Assembly (NCBI GenBank): GCA_905236875.1
Contig: CAJOQT010000035.1
Location: forward strand, 1 to 41,798
DNA length: 41,798 nucleotides
Source of the DNA: an uncultured Prevotella sp.
Lineage (GTDB): Bacteria; Bacteroidota; Bacteroidia; Bacteroidales; Bacteroidaceae
Reading direction: 5' to 3'
Part shown: positions 7,294-16,280 of the stretch, one piece after another
How positions within the stretch are numbered: the first letter of the stretch is position 1
Layout of the letters: the number at the start of each line of letters is the position of its first letter
The notes under the pieces: model-generated
The model's input: only the letters and a program-made list of their open reading frames with translations
What the model was told of the DNA's origin: nothing
Database searches by the model: none
Program-made: the position numbers and the translations under genes

Positions 7294-9756
7294 TCACTTG
7301 AGTGTGAACTTTGCCTTGCACTTGATGGCATCGGAAGCGGTGCCTACAAGGGCCTCGAAGTCGCCGGCTTCAGCAATCCACTGCTCCGTAATCTCGTCGT
7401 AGAAACTCAACGAACGGAAATCGATGGTGAAGGTGACGGTCTTCGTCTCGCCTGGCTGTAGCCAGACCTTCTGGAAACCCTTCAGCTCCTTGACGGGCCG
7501 TTCGACCGACGACTTCAGGTCGCGGATGTACAGCTGTACCGTCTCGGCTCCTGCCACGCTGCCTGTATTGGTGACATCGACGCTGGCGGTGAGGGCGGTC
7601 CCCTCTGAGCTTGAAGTGGTGCCGAGCATCAGCACGGGCTGGCTAAGGGTGAGCTTACCCAGGCTGAAGGTGGTGTAGCTCAGGCCGTGACCGAAGGCGA
7701 AAAGCGGTTTGATCTTCTGCTTGTCGGCCCAGCGATAGCCCACGAAGATTCCTTCCTTGTATTCCTCGTCGATAATAGCCTCCCCCTGGCCCCCTCCGAA
7801 AGAGGGGGAACTGGCACGCCATGTTCCCGGAAAGGCATTCAGGGCGTGGGCACCCACGTCGTTGAGCCTGGCGTACCACGTAAACGGCAGCTTGCCGCTG
7901 GGATTGACTTTTCCCGTCAGCACGTCGGCCAGTGCATTGCCGGCCTCAGAGCCGATGAACCAGCCCTGTACGACGGCAGGCACCTTGTTAATCCAAGGCA
8001 TGGCGACGGCATTACCGGATATGTTGACAAAGACAATGTTCCTGTTGACGGCAGCCAGCGCCTCGACGAGCTCGTTCTGCTCGTAGGGCAGCTCATACTG
8101 GCGGCGGTCATGTCCCTCGCAGTCCTGATAGTCGGACTTGTTGAGTCCGCCGAAGACAATCACCACGTCGGCTGCCTTGGCCTTCTCCACTGCCTCGGCA
8201 CGCAGCTCCGCATTGGTACGGTACTCGGCAAGGCTGCGGCCGACGGTCACGCCGTTGTAGCTCTGCACCGTGTCGCCGACGTAGCCACGAGCGTAGTCGA
8301 GCCTCACCCCAGCCCCCTCCTGGCCTCCCCCGATAGGGGAGGAATGAGGGGGAGGAATGGGAGAGGGGAGAAAATAGTCATGACCTATAAGAGCACGCGA
8401 CAGTCCGTCGAGGGGGAGTATCTCGTGCTGCACTTTCAGCGATGAGGAGCCACCGCCGACGGTCATCATCTTGATGGCGTTCTCACCGACAACGAGGATA
8501 CGGCTTTCCAGCCCCCTCCTGGCCTCGGCCCCCCCAGCCCCCTCCTGGCCTCCCCAGATAGGGGAGGAATGAAGGGGGGATGACTGGTGCAAGGCAGCTA
8601 ACTTCTCCGGGGTGAGTGGCAATAGCCCCTCCCCCTTGGGGGAGGCTTGGAGGGGGCTGTTCTTCAACAGCACGATGCCCTCGCCTGCTATTCTGCGGGC
8701 AGCGTCGTAGTGGGCCTCTGAGCAGAGGAAGCCATGAGCGCGATGCGTGTTCATAGTGGTACGGAAGTGCAGACGCAGCACGCGACGTACTTTCTCGTCC
8801 AGCTCACGGGTGGTATAGCGGCCTTCCTGGATAGCCTTCTTGTAGGCCTGTGCCAGGTAATAGTTGTCGTAGGCATTGGTGGCTCCCATCGTCAGACCGT
8901 CGGTCCACGTGCCAAACTCCAGGTCAAGGCCGTTGGTCACGGCCTCGTCGGTATTATGCACGCCGCCCCAGTCGCTGATAACCACGCCGTCGAAGCCCCA
9001 CTCCTGCTTGAGAATCCGGTTGAGCAGGATATCATTGTGGCAGTTGTGTTGGTTCTTATAGAGGTTATAGGCACCCATGATGGCCCATGCCCCACCCTCG
9101 CGCACAGCGGCTTCGAAGGCGGGCAGGTAGATCTCACGCAGGGCACGGTCGCTGACGATGACGTTCACCTGATGGCGGTACTCCTCGTCGTTGTTCAGGG
9201 CATAGTGCTTGACACACGCTGCCACGCCCTTCGACTGCAGGCCCTGTACGTAGGGCACCACCATGCGGCTGGCCAGCCAGGGGTCTTCGCCCATGTACTC
9301 GAAGTTACGGCCAGCGAGCGGCGTACGGTTGATGTTGACGCCAGGACCGAGTATGACGGCCTTGCCACGATAGAGTGCCTCCTCACCCAGGCTCACACCG
9401 TAGAGGCGGGCCATGTCTGGGTTCCAGGTGGCAGCGAGGCAGGTGAGTGCAGGGAATGCCACGCAGGAGTCGTTGGTCTGTCCGGCCTGCTCCCACTCGT
9501 CCCACAGCACGTCAGGACGTACTCCGTGAGGTCCGTCGTCGGTCCACAAGTCAGGGAATCCCAGACGTTTGACACCGGGAGCACTGAACTTGCTCTGTGC
9601 ATGAATGATGGCTATCTTCTCATCGAGCGTCATACGGCTCAACGCGTCCTCCACCCGCTGTTCCAACGGCTTTGTCTCATCCAGATAGACGGGTGTCTGT
9701 GCATTTGCTCCCGTTACCGACAGAAGCATCAGCAGTGCTGTCAATACTTTTTTCAT
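7294..9756 (-). CDS. GH3 beta-glucosidase, periplasmic, with four repeat insertions
   Basis: The 820-residue enzyme should release glucose from the non-reducing end of beta-gluco-oligosaccharides in the periplasm. Residues 1-20 are a signal peptide ending ANAQ. The N-terminal GH3 barrel shows DGPHGVR, GRNFEYMGEDP, KH (183-184) and the nucleophile D262 in GVVISDWGG. The second GH3 domain starts near EGIVLLKN and the C-terminal fibronectin III-like domain ends the protein (VTNTGSVAGAETVQLYI). The linker after EGIVLLKN is swollen by palindromic insertions (SPLQASPKGEG, HSSPIWGGQEGAGG, PPPHSSPIGGGQEGAG), and another interrupts PGTWRASSPSFGGGQGEA. All stay in frame, so the enzyme may still fold. 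It is the last gene of the locus, 62 bp after the GH5 gene, with a strong terminator behind it. Confidence 0.93.
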   Translation of the reverse strand: MKKVLTALLMLLSVTGANAQTPVYLDETKPLEQRVEDALSRMTLDEKIAIIHAQSKFSAPGVKRLGFPDLWTDDGPHGVRPDVLWDEWEQAGQTNDSCVAFPALTCLAATWNPDMARLYGVSLGEEALYRGKAVILGPGVNINRTPLAGRNFEYMGEDPWLASRMVVPYVQGLQSKGVAACVKHYALNNDEEYRHQVNVIVSDRALREIYLPAFEAAVREGGAWAIMGAYNLYKNQHNCHNDILLNRILKQEWGFDGVVISDWGGVHNTDEAVTNGLDLEFGTWTDGLTMGATNAYDNYYLAQAYKKAIQEGRYTTRELDEKVRRVLRLHFRTTMNTHRAHGFLCSEAHYDAARRIAGEGIVLLKNSPLQASPKGEGLLPLTPEKLAALHQSSPLHSSPIWGGQEGAGGAEARRGLESRILVVGENAIKMMTVGGGSSSLKVQHEILPLDGLSRALIGHDYFLPSPIPPPHSSPIGGGQEGAGVRLDYARGYVGDTVQSYNGVTVGRSLAEYRTNAELRAEAVEKAKAADVVIVFGGLNKSDYQDCEGHDRRQYELPYEQNELVEALAAVNRNIVFVNISGNAVAMPWINKVPAVVQGWFIGSEAGNALADVLTGKVNPSGKLPFTWYARLNDVGAHALNAFPGTWRASSPSFGGGQGEAIIDEEYKEGIFVGYRWADKQKIKPLFAFGHGLSYTTFSLGKLTLSQPVLMLGTTSSSEGTALTASVDVTNTGSVAGAETVQLYIRDLKSSVERPVKELKGFQKVWLQPGETKTVTFTIDFRSLSFYDEITEQWIAEAGDFEALVGTASDAIKCKAKFTLK
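7779..7810 (-). repeat. GC-rich palindromic element B, in frame in GH3
   Basis: The core CCCCCTCCGAAAGAGGGGG is a near-perfect palindrome. On the coding strand it gives PSFGGGQG, shortly before the conserved EGIFVGYRW. Confidence 0.75.
8301..8370 (-). repeat. GC-rich palindromic element C, in frame in GH3
   Basis: The run contains CCTCCCCCGATAGGGGAGG and neighbouring polypyrimidine and polypurine arms. It is translated as SPIPPPHSSPIGGGQEGAG, a peptide that looks foreign to the GH3 family. Confidence 0.8.
8509..8580 (-). repeat. GC-rich palindromic element D, in frame in GH3
   Basis: The run contains CCTCCCCAGATAGGGGAGG and a partly repeated CAGCCCCCTCCTGGCCTC arm. The coding strand gives HSSPIWGGQEGAGGAEARRG. 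It closely resembles element C, which points to recent copying. Confidence 0.8.
8624..8658 (-). repeat. GC-rich palindromic element E, in frame in GH3
   Basis: AGCCCCTCCCCC at the left and GGGGGAGG plus GGAGGGGGCT at the right form nested stems. The coding strand gives SPLQASPKGEG next to the conserved IVLLKN and LLPL motifs. Confidence 0.78.
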
Positions 9757-9818
9757 TTTACTATTTTATTATTTAACTATTTTAGCAGTAAGAGGTAAGA
9801 TGTGAGAGAATACAGGAA

Positions 9819-11039
9819 TCATTTCCTCATACCCATGGAAAGGATATAATCTATTTGCGGAAGACAATGGTCGAAACGACTGTTCTCAGCATACTGCATG
9901 AGCAGGCGGCGGGCCTCTGCCTGATTGGGACGAGCCTCACGCCACTCCCGATAGGAGTTGCGGCTGGTCTCAGAGAACTTGACGACGACGCTATCCCAAC
10001 CTTCCGGACGCGGAATGCCCATCATGCAGGAGTCGTCGATCTTCTTGTAGGGCCAGAAGGTGTAGCCGATGTTATTCTGTTTCATGACTTCCACGAACTG
10101 GGCCTGCCACTCCATGGTGTTATGACCGATCTCGCCCATGTACATGGGCAGGTTGGTCTTGTCGCGGAAGTCGATATAGTCCTTGATGGCCTCTTGGGTA
10201 GCCGGTCCGCCATAGCGGTGGCAGGTGTACATGATATTACGGTCGAACGTCCAGTCGTCGAACATATAGAAGAAGCTGTTCCAGTGGGCACCGCCCAAGA
10301 GGATGACATGATTCCGGTCAACCTTGCGAATAGCCTTGACGGCCCGTTTGTAAAGCGGTTGCAACAATGTATAGAGAGAATCCTTGTTTTCAAAGTAGTG
10401 GGCTATGGGCTCGTTCATCAGCTCATATCCGAGAATGGTGGGCTCATCCTGATAGTGACGTGCTATCTGCACCCAGATGTCGCAGAACAGCTGCTGCGAA
10501 CGCTCGCTCTCGAAGAGCCAGGGATAGCCATAGCCATCGTCGATATTGTCACCTGTCTGACTGCCTGGGCAGTCGTGCATGTCGAGGATGAGGTACAGAC
10601 CGGCGGCCTTGCACCATTCCACCAAACGGTCAATCAGCTGGAAGGGCTGTTTCTCTCCAGTCACTCCCATGTAGTCCTCGTCCGTAAAGAGTTTATAGTT
10701 GAAGGGGAGCCTGATGGTGTTGGCACCCTGTGCAGCGATGAAGTCGATGTCGTCCTTTGTGATGTAGTTGACACGGAACGCCTGCCAGAAGTCGGCCGTA
10801 GCGTCAGGACCGATCATCTCCTTGATCATGAGGTCAATCATCCAGGCAGAGTTGGTCTTCGACAGACCGAACATATAGCCTTCCGGATTGAGCCAGTTGC
10901 CGAGGTTCGTACCCTGAATATACAATCGTTCTCCGTTGGGCTGCACCAGATTGGGTCCATCCACGCGAACGAACCTGTCTTGTGCCTGCAAGGGAAGAAC
11001 AAAGGTTAATACCAATAGAAAGAATAAGGTTTTCTTCAT
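9819..11039 (-). CDS. GH5 beta-glucanase, secreted
   Basis: This is a 406-residue glycoside hydrolase of family 5, a retaining enzyme of (beta/alpha)8 fold. Residues 1-20 form a signal peptide ending LQAQ; there is no lipobox, so a periplasmic site is likely. The acid/base is E210 in GYELMNEP and the nucleophile is E303 in MYMGEIGHN. H274 in CHRYGG is the usual active-site histidine. The start GTNLGNWLNPEGYMF resembles GH5 enzymes that act on beta-1,3- or beta-1,4-glucans, but the subfamily was not resolved. It follows a terminator behind the GH16 gene and precedes the GH3 gene, so it may be made at a lower level than the surface proteins. The context supports a beta-glucan substrate. Confidence 0.88.
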   Translation of the reverse strand: MKKTLFFLLVLTFVLPLQAQDRFVRVDGPNLVQPNGERLYIQGTNLGNWLNPEGYMFGLSKTNSAWMIDLMIKEMIGPDATADFWQAFRVNYITKDDIDFIAAQGANTIRLPFNYKLFTDEDYMGVTGEKQPFQLIDRLVEWCKAAGLYLILDMHDCPGSQTGDNIDDGYGYPWLFESERSQQLFCDIWVQIARHYQDEPTILGYELMNEPIAHYFENKDSLYTLLQPLYKRAVKAIRKVDRNHVILLGGAHWNSFFYMFDDWTFDRNIMYTCHRYGGPATQEAIKDYIDFRDKTNLPMYMGEIGHNTMEWQAQFVEVMKQNNIGYTFWPYKKIDDSCMMGIPRPEGWDSVVVKFSETSRNSYREWREARPNQAEARRLLMQYAENSRFDHCLPQIDYILSMGMRK

Positions 11040-11065
11040 TGTAAAAAGAGGTTATGAAGGAGGTA

Positions 11066-11107
11066 ATTAAAAATCAAGGCCAGACAGAAAAAACTGTCAA
11101 GCCTTGA
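11066..11107 (-). terminator. Internal terminator/attenuator between GH16 and GH5
   Basis: On the minus strand the outer stem TCAAGGC/GCCTTGA and inner stem GACAG/CTGTC enclose a T6 loop and are followed by TTTTTAAT. It lies just after the GH16 stop. No TAnnTTTG promoter is visible between it and the GH5 start, so GH5 and GH3 probably depend on read-through. Confidence 0.8.
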
Positions 11108-11123
11108 CGAAACGGTTATTGTT

Positions 11124-12224
11124 TTACTTCTGGAATACACGAACGTAGTCAATTTCCATGATTACCGGCAAGGCACTTTCGTCAACGCCCTGCTGTCCAC
11201 CCCAGTCGCCGCCCCAGGCGAGATTGAGGATCACGTAGAAGGGATCGTCGTAGGGCCAGTCGTCACGTCCCAGTCCACGGTTGTTGTAGCTTAACAGCTG
11301 CTTGCCGTCAACGTAGGTCGTAATATTCTCATGGGTCCACAGGATGGCATACGTATGGAACTCACCCTCGGCACCAGCGCACTTCATCTCGCGAGTCACC
11401 TGTGTGCCGTTGGAATGAACATGGGCATTGGCATGCAGACTCGACGACACGTAGTCGGGATGGTAGCCCACCTCTTCCATGATGTCTATCTCGCCGTCAG
11501 CAGGCCACGACTTGAAGTTCACAGGCATCATCCAGAAGGCAGGCCATGTGCCCTTGCCCTTCGGCAGCTTGATGCTGGCTTCGATGTAGCCGTATGTCCA
11601 TCCGCTCTTCACCTTTGCATAGACGCGGCCGGAGTAGATCTTGCCGTTCTCCTTGAGGCAGCGGATTTGCAGGTGACCGTTCTTGAGCTGTGTCACCCAG
11701 TCTCCACCGGGAGTAGTGTGGTTGACGTAGTTCTGCAACTCGTTGTTTACCCAGCCGGAGTTCTTCACTTCGTGAGTCCAGTCAGCGGAGTTCAGCACCG
11801 TGCCGTCATCGAACTCGTCGTGCCATACCAGATGATAGCCGTCCGGACAATAGTAGGGCGACTCAGCGGCAGCGGCCTGTGAGACGGAGATCGTCTTACG
11901 TGCCGTGCCCGACATGATGATGACAGAGCCGTTACGAGCTACGGTGTTGGGATTCTCAGGAACCGTCACCTGGACGGTTCCTGAGGAAGAAGAGGTACTC
12001 TGGACTTCGACCTTCAACCAATCTTCGTTGCTGTAGGCACTCCATGCCGTTCCCGTCGTACTGACGTTGATGGTAAAGGTGCCGCCGGCTGCAACTGCCG
12101 AGAGGGTTTCCGGCTGTGCCGTGATGGTGACAGTAGCGGGTGCCGGACTGTCGTCGTCTCCACCACAGGCTGCAAACAGACTGCCGAAGACCAAGAGCAG
12201 GGAATATAAAAACATTCTCTTCAT
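11124..12224 (-). CDS. GH16 endo-beta-glucanase lipoprotein with BACON domain
   Basis: This 366-residue lipoprotein should cut beta-1,3- or mixed-linkage beta-glucan at the cell surface. The lipobox LFAAC places the lipidated cysteine at C20, followed by GGDDD, a surface-export-like acidic stretch. Residues about 32-116 resemble a BACON domain (TVTITAQPETLSAVAAGGTFTINV), which often acts as a spacer in Bacteroidetes enzymes. The GH16 domain runs from VWHDEFDDG (about 133) to the end (MEIDYVRVFQK), with the motif GEIDIMEE at 244-251: nucleophile E245, helper D247, acid/base E250. This motif is typical of laminarinases and lichenases. It follows the glycan-binding lipoprotein gene and precedes a terminator. 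The exact linkage preference cannot be told from the sequence. Confidence 0.93.
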   Translation of the reverse strand: MKRMFLYSLLLVFGSLFAACGGDDDSPAPATVTITAQPETLSAVAAGGTFTINVSTTGTAWSAYSNEDWLKVEVQSTSSSSGTVQVTVPENPNTVARNGSVIIMSGTARKTISVSQAAAAESPYYCPDGYHLVWHDEFDDGTVLNSADWTHEVKNSGWVNNELQNYVNHTTPGGDWVTQLKNGHLQIRCLKENGKIYSGRVYAKVKSGWTYGYIEASIKLPKGKGTWPAFWMMPVNFKSWPADGEIDIMEEVGYHPDYVSSSLHANAHVHSNGTQVTREMKCAGAEGEFHTYAILWTHENITTYVDGKQLLSYNNRGLGRDDWPYDDPFYVILNLAWGGDWGGQQGVDESALPVIMEIDYVRVFQK

Positions 12225-12273
12225 TCGTTTATTTCGCTATTTTACTATTTCATTATTGACGGCAATAGTCCAA

Positions 12274-13230
12274 TCACTGCGCTTCCTTGAAGATGATCTT
12301 GCTGATCTTCACATTCGCACCTGCGGGAGATCCGCCAAAGTCGAAGAACAGACGGATAGCAGAAGCATCCAGACCTTCCTTCAGAGTAGCATACTTCAGG
12401 GTAAAGACATAGGGCTCTCCACCAGTAATGTCATGACGTCCCTCGCAGAAGAAGTTGGTATCGCCAGCATCGGTCAGCTTGATGGTCACACCCTGACAAT
12501 CCTGGTCGGTCTCCATCACCAGCTGGAAGTGGTACTGCTTGGCAGCACTGGCCGTCAGCTGGGTGTCGATATGGAACTGTCCCTGCCACTGCGAACCACC
12601 GAGTCCATCAGGAAGAGTAATCTGGTAGCTGTTGCCACTATGGGTGGCCTCGTTGTAGCTGATGGGTGACCAATTATTGTCAGCAAAATAGTAACCGAAT
12701 TCGCTTGCCACTGAACCGTCGTCAACGCCCTTCCAGAGGTTGTCAGCATCGTCGTAATTCAAGACCAAAGCCTCCTCGAAGTAGATCTTGCTGATCTTCA
12801 CGTTCGTACCTGCGGGAGATCCGCCGAAGTCGAAGAACAGACGGATAGCAGAAGCATCCAGACCTTCTTTCAAGGTCAAGCCCTCTCTCTTGAAGACGAA
12901 GCCTCCTGCAGGAACATCAACACGCTCCTCGAAGAAGAAGTTGGAGTCGCCAGAATCGGTAAGCTTGAACGTTACGCCCTTGCACTCCTGATCGGTCTCC
13001 ATGACGAGATAGAAGTTATAGGTCTTCGCAGCACTTGCCGTCAGCTTGGTGTCGATGTGAAGCTGTCCCTGCCACTGCGAGCCGCCCATACCATCGGGCA
13101 GAGTCACCTCATAGGCATCGCCTGAGTGAGTAACTTCTGGCTGTGGGTCGAGGGCACTCCATCCGTTGTCAGCAAACCAGGTACCAATTGCATCGAACAT
13201 CGTGCCTTCGTCAACGGCCTTCCAGAGGTT
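12274..13230 (-). repeat. Duplicated CBM-module coding repeats
   Basis: The stretches 12285-12750 and 12783-13230 are long direct repeats. Shared blocks include the words for LKEGLDASAIRLFFDFGGSP and for GGSQWQGQ. The third, older module at about 13330-13680 is clearly more divergent. Confidence 0.8.
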
Positions 13231-14712
13231 TGCGCCTGAGTTGTAGTCCCAGTCCATAACAGGTACATCGGGATCAGGAGTGTCTGGCAACTTGGTGCCG
13301 TCATCGTTAGCATGGTCCTTCAGCACTACGTTACGTACATTGATGTGTGTATCGTCACCGGCATGACCGAAGTCGAGCACAAGCTTAATCTGCTGGAGGT
13401 CAAGACCAGGCATGTCACTCTTCCATAAGATATAGTCCTCACCGGCCTTCAGATTGACGTTCTCTGCGAAGTAGAAGTCAGCTCCGTCGGCTTCGTTGGT
13501 GAGCTTAACGATAGCACCATCTACATCCTTGTCTGCATTCAAGATGATTGAGAAGTCGTAATTGCTGCTGGCCGAGGTGTTAATATCGGTATGGAAATGA
13601 ACCTGTGCCTGCCAGTCGTTATAGCACTGAGAAGGAACGGTGACGTTATAGTCGTTGTTGCCCATCTCGAAGAGCGACTCGAACAGAGGCGTCTGCTCAT
13701 TGGCCCAACCTGGATCAGGATTGTAGTAGAACGACATAGTCGGCGTGATGCCCTTCCACATGTTGAAGTCGCTGTCAGCCTTGAAGCCTTCGAAGGCTTT
13801 CTCGCCTTCCTTGCTGGTCAGGATGAAACGCCAGGAGATACTCTGGTCGGGCTTCTCATAGACGAGCACCATCTTGGTGGCTGTCAGCGTCTCAATACGG
13901 AAAGTAGGATTCTCATACTGTGCGTCAGAGCTGATGTATGGGAACAGCGTGTTGGGAGCCAGAACGAGGTAGTCAACGTCGATTGGATTACCCTCGGAGT
14001 CAATCCAGGTGCCACGCTTGAACACAAACGATGAGGTCTGTGCACCGATCTCCACATCAACGTCAGCATCGGGGTTGTTCGTACCCCAGATAGTCACATC
14101 CTTGTTGACATAGGTCAGACCGTCTTCGCCAGGAGAGTAGCTGAAGCCACCACCCACGTTGCTGCTGGCAGTGAAGGTGATGCGGTCGTCATACATACCC
14201 GTGCCTTTCTTCTCGTCAGGAGCTGCACTCCACCAGCCTGTTCCGTCACCCCCGTAAGGGCCGCAGGCCAAGTGTGCGGTCTCGGCATTGTCGATACGCC
14301 ACTCCTTGTCCTTGATACGGTTGAGCAGGTTGGTATAGTTCACCTTCGTCTCGTTGAAGGTAAAGGTCTTCTTAATAGAGTTCTGGCTGAAACCGTTACG
14401 GTTACCCAGCTTCATCTCGACGGTATAGGTGCCGGCTTCGGTATTTGACCAACCTGCACTGCTCAGTGTAGAGTATGTGGCACCATTGAAGATCCAGATG
14501 GGATAGACTCCTGGTGTCTCTGGATAGCTGACCGTAATCTGATTGACTTCCTGATCAACCGTCAAGGTGAAGTCCTGGCCATCCACGACGGGAATCTTTG
14601 TCTCGTCTGCGCCGCTGAACTCATCAGGCGAGCAGGAAGCCAGTGGTGCGCAGATAGCAAACACGGCTAAACAAGCACCGAATATTTTATATATCTTATT
14701 CATAAACTTCAA
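12274..14712 (-). CDS. Surface glycan-binding lipoprotein (SusE/F position), three CBM-like modules
   Basis: This 812-residue lipoprotein occupies the SusE/SusF position of the locus and should hold glucan at the surface next to SusCD. The lipobox LASC puts the lipidated cysteine at C27; starting at the internal MNKIYKIFG (ATG at 14703) would shorten it slightly. The N-terminal part has PKD/Ig-like stretches (DQEVNQITVSYPETPGVYPIWIF). Three jelly-roll carbohydrate-binding-like modules follow at about 365-485, 525-655 and 690-812. Each has a W-Q-(G/A)-Q-x-H-x-D-T-x-x-(T/N)-(A/T)-S-A core and ends in FDFG...VKISK or similar. Modules 2 and 3 are nearly identical even at DNA level, so their duplication is young. 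A proline/aspartate linker (LPDTPDPDVPVMDW) separates modules 1 and 2. Ligand specificity is inferred from the neighbours. Confidence 0.88.
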   Translation of the reverse strand: MKFMNKIYKIFGACLAVFAICAPLASCSPDEFSGADETKIPVVDGQDFTLTVDQEVNQITVSYPETPGVYPIWIFNGATYSTLSSAGWSNTEAGTYTVEMKLGNRNGFSQNSIKKTFTFNETKVNYTNLLNRIKDKEWRIDNAETAHLACGPYGGDGTGWWSAAPDEKKGTGMYDDRITFTASSNVGGGFSYSPGEDGLTYVNKDVTIWGTNNPDADVDVEIGAQTSSFVFKRGTWIDSEGNPIDVDYLVLAPNTLFPYISSDAQYENPTFRIETLTATKMVLVYEKPDQSISWRFILTSKEGEKAFEGFKADSDFNMWKGITPTMSFYYNPDPGWANEQTPLFESLFEMGNNDYNVTVPSQCYNDWQAQVHFHTDINTSASSNYDFSIILNADKDVDGAIVKLTNEADGADFYFAENVNLKAGEDYILWKSDMPGLDLQQIKLVLDFGHAGDDTHINVRNVVLKDHANDDGTKLPDTPDPDVPVMDWDYNSGANLWKAVDEGTMFDAIGTWFADNGWSALDPQPEVTHSGDAYEVTLPDGMGGSQWQGQLHIDTKLTASAAKTYNFYLVMETDQECKGVTFKLTDSGDSNFFFEERVDVPAGGFVFKREGLTLKEGLDASAIRLFFDFGGSPAGTNVKISKIYFEEALVLNYDDADNLWKGVDDGSVASEFGYYFADNNWSPISYNEATHSGNSYQITLPDGLGGSQWQGQFHIDTQLTASAAKQYHFQLVMETDQDCQGVTIKLTDAGDTNFFCEGRHDITGGEPYVFTLKYATLKEGLDASAIRLFFDFGGSPAGANVKISKIIFKEAQ

Positions 14713-14738
14713 TTCTTTAATGTTTCAATTCTTCAATT

Positions 14739-16271
14739 TTAGTAATTGTTCTGAACCAGTGTAGGATCGGCATCCAGTTCCGACTGTGCCAGAGGAATAT
14801 GCTTCTTGCTGGGAGTCCAGGAATTGGTACGGTAATTATACTTGTCAGGAATCAGAACCAGAGAGGCCTTCTGCGTAGCACCAGCGATGCCTTCAGCACG
14901 AACAAGGTCGAAATAACGCTTGCCTTCGCCACAGAACTCCAGGTGACGCTCGTTCAGGATGTCGTCGATGGTTACACCATTCAAGGCAGGAAGTCCAGCA
15001 CGGGCACGAACCTCATTCACGTAGCCGGCAGCCTCAGACATGCTGCCACCAGTCTGCAACAACAGCTCGGCTGCATTGAGCAGTGTCTCAGCATAGCGAT
15101 AGATGCGTTTGTTGTTGTTGTAGTTCAGGTTCTTTGAAGAAGGACAGTCCTGATTGTTCTTCGACTGCGGACGATACTTACCATGCCAGATGTGGGTGTC
15201 CTGATAACGCTCGGTATAAGTATAGGAACGAACATCCCAGCAAGTAGCCTCACGACGCTTGTCGTCATTGGAATACATCTCATAGGCCTCTAAGCGCATG
15301 GGCAGGAAACCCCAGCCATCATTACCGCCGTCCCAGCCGTCGCCACCGCTCCAGCCGTTAGGCGAGCAGAGCGTTGGGAACACTGTACCACCAGCAAAGA
15401 GTGCAGTACCCCAGTCACGCTGGGCATTGTCATCGTCGTAGTTAATCTCGAAGATCGACTCTTCGCACCACTCACCCGTCTCATCCCAAAGGTTGGTGAA
15501 GTCAGGATGCAGCGAATAGTTGGAGTCGGCAATGATCTGCTTCATATACTCAAGAGCCTTCGGATAGCGTTCACTATCGTTCTGGTACATGACCATCTCT
15601 GCAAAGAGCATGTAAGCCATAGCCTGCGACACACGTCCAGCCTCAGCATTGCTCCAGCGCATGGGCAGAACCTTTGAGGCGATGATGTCCTCGAGCTCGG
15701 GCAACAGCAGGTTATAAATCTCGTCAGCCTTCAGCTGCGGAGCAGTATAAGGATCAGAGAGATTCTCCAGATAGAAAGGCACATTGCCATAGTAATGCCA
15801 GAGAATGTTGTAATAATAAACACGCAACAGACGGGCCTGCATCTCATAAGACTGGCGATTGGCCGGTGTGCCACCACCCCAAGAGCAGTACATGATAACG
15901 TCGTTACAGCGCTTGATGCCGCTATAGAAGTCGCCCCAGAGAGTTGCCAGCGTATTATTGCCGTCGCCTTCGAAGTTGAAGAGCTTATGCCAGTGCTGGT
16001 TATCAGAGATGCTTGCACCACCTACCCAGAAGTCGTCGCCCAGGATCTCGGCGTCGCAAGTCAGATCATTATAGGCCGTTCCGTCCCAGTCGGGCCAGTG
16101 CAGGGGAGCGTATGCCGAGGTCACTGCCTCGCTCAAGTGCTCGTCAGTCGTATAGTATTCCTCCAGAGGCTCACCGGTAGGATTCTGTACCTCCAGGAAA
16201 TCGTCGCTACATGCAGTCAGCGAGAAAGCTACCACTCCTGCGAAGAACATTTTATATATCTTGGTATTCAT
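14739..16271 (-). CDS. susD: SusD-like starch/glycan-binding lipoprotein
   Basis: This 510-residue protein is the glycan-capturing lid of the SusCD transporter in the outer membrane. The lipobox SLTAC places the lipidated cysteine at C21. Family hallmarks are the N-terminal DDFLEVQNPTGEPLEEYYTTDEHL, the tetratricopeptide-like helices around YEMQARLLRVYYYNILWHYYGNVPF, and the C-terminal ERHLEFCGEGKRYFDLVR...YPxxSELDADPTL-like end (HIPLAQSELDADPTLVQN). Length is usual. It lies 42 bp downstream of susC and 26 bp before the binding-protein gene. Its leader (about 16285-16313) contains a 7-bp repeat. The glycan is inferred to be a beta-glucan from the GH16, GH5 and GH3 genes behind it. Confidence 0.95.
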   Translation of the reverse strand: MNTKIYKMFFAGVVAFSLTACSDDFLEVQNPTGEPLEEYYTTDEHLSEAVTSAYAPLHWPDWDGTAYNDLTCDAEILGDDFWVGGASISDNQHWHKLFNFEGDGNNTLATLWGDFYSGIKRCNDVIMYCSWGGGTPANRQSYEMQARLLRVYYYNILWHYYGNVPFYLENLSDPYTAPQLKADEIYNLLLPELEDIIASKVLPMRWSNAEAGRVSQAMAYMLFAEMVMYQNDSERYPKALEYMKQIIADSNYSLHPDFTNLWDETGEWCEESIFEINYDDDNAQRDWGTALFAGGTVFPTLCSPNGWSGGDGWDGGNDGWGFLPMRLEAYEMYSNDDKRREATCWDVRSYTYTERYQDTHIWHGKYRPQSKNNQDCPSSKNLNYNNNKRIYRYAETLLNAAELLLQTGGSMSEAAGYVNEVRARAGLPALNGVTIDDILNERHLEFCGEGKRYFDLVRAEGIAGATQKASLVLIPDKYNYRTNSWTPSKKHIPLAQSELDADPTLVQNNY

Positions 16272-16280
16272 AATCTTTAT

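Noticed and set aside
8734..9798. Long open frame on the plus strand opposite the GH3 gene
   Set aside because: It mirrors the conserved GH3 barrel and has no recognisable domain or leader.
9855..11009. Long open frame on the plus strand opposite the GH5 gene
   Set aside because: The minus strand has a signal peptide, both catalytic glutamates and full family similarity; the plus frame shows no family motif and is a codon-bias shadow.
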